A DNA stretch of 64,000 nucleotides, from assembly GCA_017464245.1 (NCBI GenBank), contig JAFUDV010000018.1:19973-83972 (forward strand), in the 5' to 3' direction. Below the pieces are notes generated by a model. The model worked only from the letters and a program-made list of their open reading frames with translations. It ran no database searches and was not told where the DNA came from. The stretch comes from Bacteroidales bacterium. GTDB lineage: Bacteria > Bacteroidota > Bacteroidia > Bacteroidales > UBA932. Each line of letters begins with the position of its first letter. The first letter of the stretch is position 1. The position numbers were made by a program, and so were the translations under genes. Of this stretch, positions 59,014-64,000 are shown piece after piece.

Positions 59014-60822
59014 ATGGAACTGAAGATCCTTCCCAGGAACATCGCGGACATGATCGCCGCGGGAGAGGTCGTCCAACGGCCCGCTTCCGTGGTGAAGGAG
59101 CTCATGGAGAACGCCGTGGACGCCGGGGCGGACCAGGTTTCCGTCACCGTGACGGATGCCGGCCGCACCCTTATCCAGGTCATCGACAACGGTTCGGGCA
59201 TGTCCCCGGACGATGCCGTCCTGTGCTTCGAGCGCCATGCGACCTCCAAGATCGCCACGGCCGAGGACCTGCAGGAAATCCTCACCTTCGGCTTCCGCGG
59301 GGAGGCCCTCGCTTCCATCGCCGCCGTCTCCGACGTGGTCCTCAGGACCCGCCGGGCGGAGGACGAAGTGGGCGTGGAGGTGGAGATGTCCGGTTCCGAA
59401 CACCTGTCCACCCGGGAAGTCGCAGCGCCCAAGGGCTCCAATTTCGCCGTCCGGAACCTCTTCTACAACGTTCCGGCCCGCCGCAAGTTCCTCAAGTCCG
59501 ATACCGTGGAGTTCCGCCACATCGTGGAGGAGTTCCAGCGAGTGGCCCTCACCCGGCCCGACATCGCCTTCACCCTCATCCACAACGGTCGGGACATCCA
59601 TGTCCTGAAGCCTGCCAAGTCCCTGAAGTTCCGCGTGATGGACCTTCTCGGGAGTGCCGTCGTCGGGGAAGTGACCGATATCGAGGCCGATACGACCATC
59701 GTCCGCATCCACGGCTTCGTGGGCCGGCCCGAGTCCGCGAAGAAGACCCTGGGCAACCAGTTCCTCTTCGTCAACGGCCGCTACTTCCGGAGCCCTTACC
59801 TGCACAAGGCCGTGATGAAGGCCTACGAGGCGCTGATCCCCGAGGGAACCACGCCGTCGTATTTCATCTTCCTGGAGGTGGATCCCGGCACCATCGACGT
59901 GAACATCCACCCCACCAAGACCGAGATCAAGTTCGAGGAGGACAGCGTCATCTTCCAGACGCTCTACGCCTGTGTCCGCGAGGCGACGGCCCGCGGCGGC
60001 TCCGGCGGCTCCATCGACTTCGACAACCCCGAGGCCCGGGAGATGCCGGTGATCGGCCCGCGCTTCAGCGAATACCGGCCGGTGTCCGTTCCCACGGCGG
60101 GCGTGGACCCGACCTACAATCCCTTTACAGCCGGTGACAAATACCTGGACGACAGGGACTTCGGCCCTGTCCAGGGCGGCAGCGCCCCCGTGCATCCCTC
60201 CTACACCGTGGACAAGCACGAGGATTACGGCAAACTGTTCGAGGACCGGACCATGCCCACGGCGCAGGTCCTCACCGTCCAGGGAAAGTACATCTTCTCG
60301 CAGTCGGCATCCGGCGTGATGGTGGTCCATGTCACCCGCGCCCGCGAGCGCATCCTCTACGACCGCTTCCTCAAGGTCCTCGGAAAGGAGGCCCACGTGA
60401 GCCAGAGCACCCTCTTCCCGGTCCAGGTCAATGTGGGTGTCGGCGGCCGTCTTCTCTTCGACGAGCACCAGGACCTGCTGCGGCGCCTGGGCTTCGACAT
60501 CGACGCTTTCGGGACCGACACGGTCGTTGTGAACGGCGTTCCCGAAGGCTACAGCACCGAGGCGGGCAAGGTCCAGACGATGGTAGGCGACCTCATCCTC
60601 ATCCTGTCCGAGAACCATGGCGCCCTGCCGGAGATGATGGAGCAGTCGCTCGCGCAGAAGTTCGCCCTCCTGGGCGCCTCCGGCAGCGGGAAGCTCACTT
60701 CCCCGACGGAGGCCCAGCGCCTCCTGGACGCCCTCCTCGCTTCCGAAAATCCCGAATTCACGAGCGCCGGCCGCCGGATCATCAGCATCCTGCCGCTGGA
60801 CGAAATAGACAGACGTTTCTGA
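59014..60822 (+). CDS. mutL: DNA mismatch repair protein MutL
   Basis: Protein of 602 residues. The GHKL ATPase part has IAAGEVVQRPASVVKELMENAVDAGA, DNGSGM, FERHATSKI and TFGFRGEAL; RNLFYNVPARRKFL follows. The C-terminal dimerisation part lacks the endonuclease motif: where DQHA(x)2E is expected it reads VHVTRARERILYDRF, and the CPHGRP block is also absent. So it is likely a MutL without nicking activity, like the enterobacterial type. It overlaps the rhomboid gene by one base (TGATG). Confidence 0.95.
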   Translation: MELKILPRNIADMIAAGEVVQRPASVVKELMENAVDAGADQVSVTVTDAGRTLIQVIDNGSGMSPDDAVLCFERHATSKIATAEDLQEILTFGFRGEALASIAAVSDVVLRTRRAEDEVGVEVEMSGSEHLSTREVAAPKGSNFAVRNLFYNVPARRKFLKSDTVEFRHIVEEFQRVALTRPDIAFTLIHNGRDIHVLKPAKSLKFRVMDLLGSAVVGEVTDIEADTTIVRIHGFVGRPESAKKTLGNQFLFVNGRYFRSPYLHKAVMKAYEALIPEGTTPSYFIFLEVDPGTIDVNIHPTKTEIKFEEDSVIFQTLYACVREATARGGSGGSIDFDNPEAREMPVIGPRFSEYRPVSVPTAGVDPTYNPFTAGDKYLDDRDFGPVQGGSAPVHPSYTVDKHEDYGKLFEDRTMPTAQVLTVQGKYIFSQSASGVMVVHVTRARERILYDRFLKVLGKEAHVSQSTLFPVQVNVGVGGRLLFDEHQDLLRRLGFDIDAFGTDTVVVNGVPEGYSTEAGKVQTMVGDLILILSENHGALPEMMEQSLAQKFALLGASGSGKLTSPTEAQRLLDALLASENPEFTSAGRRIISILPLDEIDRRF

Positions 60823-61490
60823 TGGCATTCCAAAGCAATTTCCTCGACCGCATCCCGCCGGTTACCCGCAACATCCTCATCATCAACGTGATCGTGTTCC
60901 TGGCCACGCTGATCAACCAGGAGTTCATGGTGGGGACCTTCGCGATGTTCTACCCGGCATCGCCCCTGTTCCGCTGGTGGCAGCCCCTCACGCACATGTT
61001 CATGCATGGCGGCTGGATGCACATCCTGTTCAACATGTACACCCTCGTGATGTTCGGCATGGTGGTGGAGCGGGCGCTCGGGACGAAGAAGTTCCTGATC
61101 CTGTATTTCGTGGCCGGTTTCGGAGCCGTCGCCCTGCACACGGGCGTGGAGTGGCTGCAGGTGCTTTCGCTGGCCTCCTCCAACGATCCGTCCGCCCAGG
61201 CGCAGTACATCGACCTGCTCCGGACACCGGTCGTGGGTGCTTCCGGGGCCATCTATGGCGTCCTCGTCGCCTTCGCGATGCTCTATCCCCAGGCGCGGAT
61301 GACGCTCCTCTTCCCGCCGGTCACCCTGGACGCCAAGTGGATGGTCGCCATCTTCATCGGCATCGAACTCCTCACCGGCATCACCGGCACGCAGATGGGT
61401 ATCGCCCATTTCGCCCACCTGGGCGGTGCGCTGTTCGCCTTCCTGCTCGTCCTGTATTGGCGTAAACGCGGAGAATTATGGAGGAGGTAA
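60822..61490 (+). CDS. Rhomboid-family intramembrane serine protease
   Basis: Protein of 222 residues with about six membrane helices. RWWQPLTHMFMHGGWMHILFNM is the conserved L1/helix 2 region, Ser141 in GASGAIYG is the nucleophile, and His199 in HFAHLGG completes the dyad. It cleaves membrane proteins within or near the bilayer; the substrate is unknown. In the mutL operon; overlaps the next gene by 13 bases. Confidence 0.93.
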   Translation: MAFQSNFLDRIPPVTRNILIINVIVFLATLINQEFMVGTFAMFYPASPLFRWWQPLTHMFMHGGWMHILFNMYTLVMFGMVVERALGTKKFLILYFVAGFGAVALHTGVEWLQVLSLASSNDPSAQAQYIDLLRTPVVGASGAIYGVLVAFAMLYPQARMTLLFPPVTLDAKWMVAIFIGIELLTGITGTQMGIAHFAHLGGALFAFLLVLYWRKRGELWRR

Positions 61491-62557
61491 AGAAGAAGCA
61501 CGGCTGGTTTTCGCGCCTGACCTTCGGGACGACGGCCCTCATCATCGCGGGCCTGCTCCTGCTGAGCTACCTGTCCGTGTTCGTGAATCCGGCGCGGGCA
61601 TGGTTCTTCACCCTCTTCGGCCTGCTGTTCATCCCGCTGGTCATCCTGGATGTCATCTTCTTCATATGGGCGTTCTTCCGCCGTTCCCGGATGACGGGGC
61701 TCCTGCTGGTGATGCTGCTGCCGGCCCTGTTCCTGGTGGGCAAGTATTACCAGTACAAGGCGCCCGAAACGGACCGGGAGCCGTCCCTGAAAGTCGTCTC
61801 CTACAACGTGGGCCTCTTTGCCCATGGAAACATGGGGGAGCGCCGCCTGGTCCTGGCCGATTCCGTCGCCGCCTATCTCCGGGGCACGGACGCCGACGTG
61901 ATCTGCCTCCAGGAGTTCTACCTGCCCAACACCTTGAACCTGGACGCCTGGTTCCGGGACCGTTTCCCGGGCTATCATGCCGATTATTACGTGCTTACCG
62001 GGGAGAAAGGCCATGCGGGGAACGTCACCCTCTCCCGCCGTCCCGTCCTGTACAAGGGCAAGCTGGACTTCGAGAAATCCACGAACCTCGCCCTCCATAC
62101 CGACATTCAGCTGGACTCCACCGTCCTGCGCTTCTACAACTGCCACTTCGAGAGCTACAACATCTCCCTGTCCGGCCTGGTACGTTCCCTGAAGAAGGTG
62201 GACGACGAGGCCGTGGAGGACACCGGCCGCAAGATGCGCCGCTCCATCGTCCAGCGTCCGAAGCAGGTGGATGCGGTCATGCGGGACGTCGATGCCTGCC
62301 CGGTCCGTTCGGTGGTCCTGGGCGACTTCAACGACAATCCGCTTTCCTATACGCTGTACCGCCTGTCCCGCGGCCGCTGCGACGCCTTCGTGAAGGCGGG
62401 GAAGGGCTTCGGCGCCACGTTCCGGACGCTGTGGCCGCTGCTCCGCATCGACTATATCCTGTATCCCAGGGACCTGGAAGCCGTTCATTATGAGGTCCCG
62501 AAAGTCAAGTATTCCGACCATTATCCCGTGATCACCACCTTCTATGAAAAGAGATGA
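61478..62557 (+). CDS. Membrane-anchored endonuclease/exonuclease/phosphatase (EEP) family protein
   Basis: Protein of 359 residues. Two to three N-terminal membrane helices (about 18-95) are followed by an EEP domain: KVVSYNVGLF, DVICLQEFY (metal-binding Glu), LRFYNCHFES, VVLGDFNDNPLSY and YSDHYPV with the catalytic His. Members hydrolyse phosphodiesters in nucleic acids, lipids or inositides. The membrane anchor suggests a lipid or periplasmic substrate. It overlaps tsaC by 14 bases. Confidence 0.85.
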   Translation: MEEVKKKHGWFSRLTFGTTALIIAGLLLLSYLSVFVNPARAWFFTLFGLLFIPLVILDVIFFIWAFFRRSRMTGLLLVMLLPALFLVGKYYQYKAPETDREPSLKVVSYNVGLFAHGNMGERRLVLADSVAAYLRGTDADVICLQEFYLPNTLNLDAWFRDRFPGYHADYYVLTGEKGHAGNVTLSRRPVLYKGKLDFEKSTNLALHTDIQLDSTVLRFYNCHFESYNISLSGLVRSLKKVDDEAVEDTGRKMRRSIVQRPKQVDAVMRDVDACPVRSVVLGDFNDNPLSYTLYRLSRGRCDAFVKAGKGFGATFRTLWPLLRIDYILYPRDLEAVHYEVPKVKYSDHYPVITTFYEKR

Positions 62558-63146
62558 AATCCTGGCCGAGGCCCTGAAGACACTCCGCGCCGGCGGCACG
62601 GTCCTCTATCCCACCGATACCGTCTGGGGCCTGGGCTGCGACGCCACGAACCCCGAAGCCGTGGCCCGCATCTATGAAATCAAGCGCCGCAGCGAAGCCA
62701 AGTCGCTGGTCCTCCTGGCCTGCGACCTGGACATGGTGGCAAAGTACGTGAAAGAGATCCCCTCCATGGCCGTGGACCTCGTGGAGGTCAACGACAAGCC
62801 CATGACGATTATCTACCCCGAAGCGCAGGCCGGCGTCCAGGGCGAACCCGGCGACCGCTGGCACCTGGCGTGGAACGCTGTCGCCGAGGACGGCTCCGTG
62901 GGCATCCGTATCCCGATGTCCGAGTTCTGCAGGGACCTGACCTTCAAGCTGGGACGTCCGCTCGTGTCCACCTCGGCGAACATCTCCGGCGAGCCTACTC
63001 CCAAGCGGTTCAGCGACATCCCCCAGGAAATCAAGGATGCCGTGGACTTCGTCGTCCCCCCGTCGGCGGACACCGAATCCACCGGCAAGTCCTCCCAGAT
63101 CATCAAGGTCGCCCTGGACGGACAGGTGGAGATCATCCGGATGTAA
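62544..63146 (+). CDS. tsaC: L-threonylcarbamoyladenylate synthase (Sua5/YrdC family)
   Basis: Protein of 200 residues. It makes threonylcarbamoyl-AMP from threonine, bicarbonate and ATP, the first step of the t6A37 tRNA modification; TsaE, encoded at 27722, acts in the second. GGTVLYPTDTVWGLGCDATN and IKRRSEAKSLVLL are the YrdC signature; RPLVSTSANISGEPTP is the second block. No Sua5 C-terminal domain, so the short TsaC form. The stop is two bases from that of the convergent rsmE. Confidence 0.94.
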   Translation: MKRDEILAEALKTLRAGGTVLYPTDTVWGLGCDATNPEAVARIYEIKRRSEAKSLVLLACDLDMVAKYVKEIPSMAVDLVEVNDKPMTIIYPEAQAGVQGEPGDRWHLAWNAVAEDGSVGIRIPMSEFCRDLTFKLGRPLVSTSANISGEPTPKRFSDIPQEIKDAVDFVVPPSADTESTGKSSQIIKVALDGQVEIIRM

Positions 63147-63148
63147 AT

Positions 63149-63865
63149 CTATTCGTACCGCAGGTACACCGCCGTGGCGGCAAGGACGGCGGCGGTTTCC
63201 GTGCGGAGGCGCGAGGCGCCCAGGTGCACGGGGATGTAGCCGTACTCGAGGGCGAGACGGGCTTCTTCCGGTGAAAAGTCGCCTTCCGGGCCGATGAGGA
63301 CGGTGATGTCGTTGCCGTCGTAATCCTGTAGGGCCTCCTGGATGGAAATCCGCTTCGTGTCGCCTTCGAAGCAGTAGGCGATCAGTTTGAGACAATCCGA
63401 GTCGGCCTGGCGGATGAATTCCTTGACCGTGACCGGTACCGCAATTTCGGGGATGCGGGCCTTGAGGGACTGTTTGGTGGCGGACAGGGCGATGCGGTCG
63501 GCGCGGTCGGTCTTATACACTTTCCGTTCCGAGCGCTCCCCGATGGTAGGGACGATCCGGTCCACACCTATTTCGGTGGCCTTTTCCACGAACCATTCGA
63601 AACGGTCGTTGTTTTTTGTCGGGCAACAGGCGACGGTGAGCCGGTACGGATGCCCGCCCCAGCCGGGGAAAGTCTCCAGCACTTCGGCTTCCGCCCCTTT
63701 CGGACTGTCGTCCGTCAGCCGGCAGCGGTACATCGTTCCCAGGCCGTCGATGACATGGATCTCGTTGCCGCTGCGGTGTCGCAGCACCCGGCAGCAGTGT
63801 CCCGACTCTTCGGCATCCAGCCGGCAGGTCCGGCCGTCGGCGTCATAAGCGTAAAACAGTTCCAT
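63149..63865 (-). CDS. rsmE: 16S rRNA (uracil-1498-N3)-methyltransferase
   Basis: Protein of 238 residues, usual length. It methylates U1498 of 16S rRNA using SAM and has a SPOUT knot. VEKATEIGVDRIVPTIGERSERKVY and the SAM-binding VLIGPEGDFSPEEARLALE near the end are family signatures. ATG 63865 is chosen because it begins the PUA-like domain; the frame is open upstream. GATATTTG (63877-63870), close to the promoter consensus, is four bases before the ATG. Confidence 0.94.
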   Translation of the reverse strand: MELFYAYDADGRTCRLDAEESGHCCRVLRHRSGNEIHVIDGLGTMYRCRLTDDSPKGAEAEVLETFPGWGGHPYRLTVACCPTKNNDRFEWFVEKATEIGVDRIVPTIGERSERKVYKTDRADRIALSATKQSLKARIPEIAVPVTVKEFIRQADSDCLKLIAYCFEGDTKRISIQEALQDYDGNDITVLIGPEGDFSPEEARLALEYGYIPVHLGASRLRTETAAVLAATAVYLRYE

Positions 63866-63901
63866 GGTGCAAATATCGTCAAAATTCCGTAACTTAGCAC
63901 C

Positions 63902-64000
63902 ATGTACATCGGGCTCATATCGGATTCGCACGGGGTGTTCGGTCCCGAGTTCCGGAAGTTCCTGGAGCCGGTGGACGAGATCTGGCATGCCGGGGACTTC
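63902..64000 (+). CDS. YfcE/MJ0936-family metallophosphoesterase, N-terminal fragment (3' end outside window)
   Basis: Only 33 codons are present. MYIGLISDSHG is the first metal-binding motif (DxH) of calcineurin-like phosphoesterases, and IWHAGDF is the GD motif. The small spacing between the two fits the compact YfcE type. Divergent from rsmE with 36 bases between. TAACTTAG at 63890-63897, four bases before the ATG, may be a weak promoter box. Confidence 0.85.
   Translation, partial: MYIGLISDSHGVFGPEFRKFLEPVDEIWHAGDF

Overview
The window is a GC-rich piece of a Bacteroidales (Bacteroidota) chromosome. The evidence is a SusC/SusD pair with BACON, DUF6377 and CotH partners, the phylum promoter box TAnnTTTG in front of many genes, an almost complete lack of Shine-Dalgarno sequences, a fused FeoA-FeoB, a DnaK-free gut-type set of anaerobic enzymes (NrdD/NrdG) and QueH. 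Genes are very tightly packed: most co-directional neighbours overlap (ATGA, or 8 to 17 bases), and most convergent neighbours share or abut their stop codons. I cannot name genus or species.

Layout. 1-5100: the tail of a SusD-like lipoprotein, a secreted esterase, a VapBC-like toxin-antitoxin pair, a GH29 alpha-L-fucosidase, a small secreted protein, then a gene-poor stretch rich in short repeats next to tRNA-Leu(CAA). 5186-10516: a shikimate operon (aroB, a fused aroD-aroA, aroC) ending in an HGSNAT-like membrane protein. 10681-17841: a sufB-pnuC-sufC-sufD operon that runs without a visible terminator into a 41-residue peptide gene, an M64 metallopeptidase lipoprotein and a DUF6377 regulator. 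18036-27725: a polysaccharide utilisation locus (SusC, SusD, surface glycan-binding protein, GH16 glucanase, CotH-like lipoprotein), probably for a beta-glucan. 27722-37348: tsaE coupled to a HicAB module, comM, ispE, a lipoprotein, an ECF sigma factor with a protein that joins an inner-membrane anchor to an outer-membrane barrel, a TPR protein and an EnvC-like protein.

37349-54725: nrdDG, mdh, a candidate structured RNA, a phosphopantetheinyl transferase, feoAB with a palindrome over its promoter, a hemerythrin/LuxR/apt operon, queH, nhaC, guaB and two tandem GMP synthases. 54827-56300: tRNA-Gln and tRNA-Met, with the 3' half of tRNA-Met repeated exactly 1.28 kb downstream; the repeats flank glsB and a wrecked serine hydrolase gene, which looks like the scar of an integrated element. 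56430-64000: a lipoprotein, superoxide dismutase, ispF, a mutL-rhomboid-EEP phosphatase-tsaC operon, rsmE and the start of a YfcE-type phosphoesterase.

Most interesting points: at least six housekeeping genes have a promoter box only 3 to 6 bases before the start codon (probable leaderless mRNAs); the AroD-AroA fusion; the tRNA-Met duplication island; an RNA-like element at about 41455-41600; the small peptide coupled to the M64 protease; and the doubled GMP synthase.
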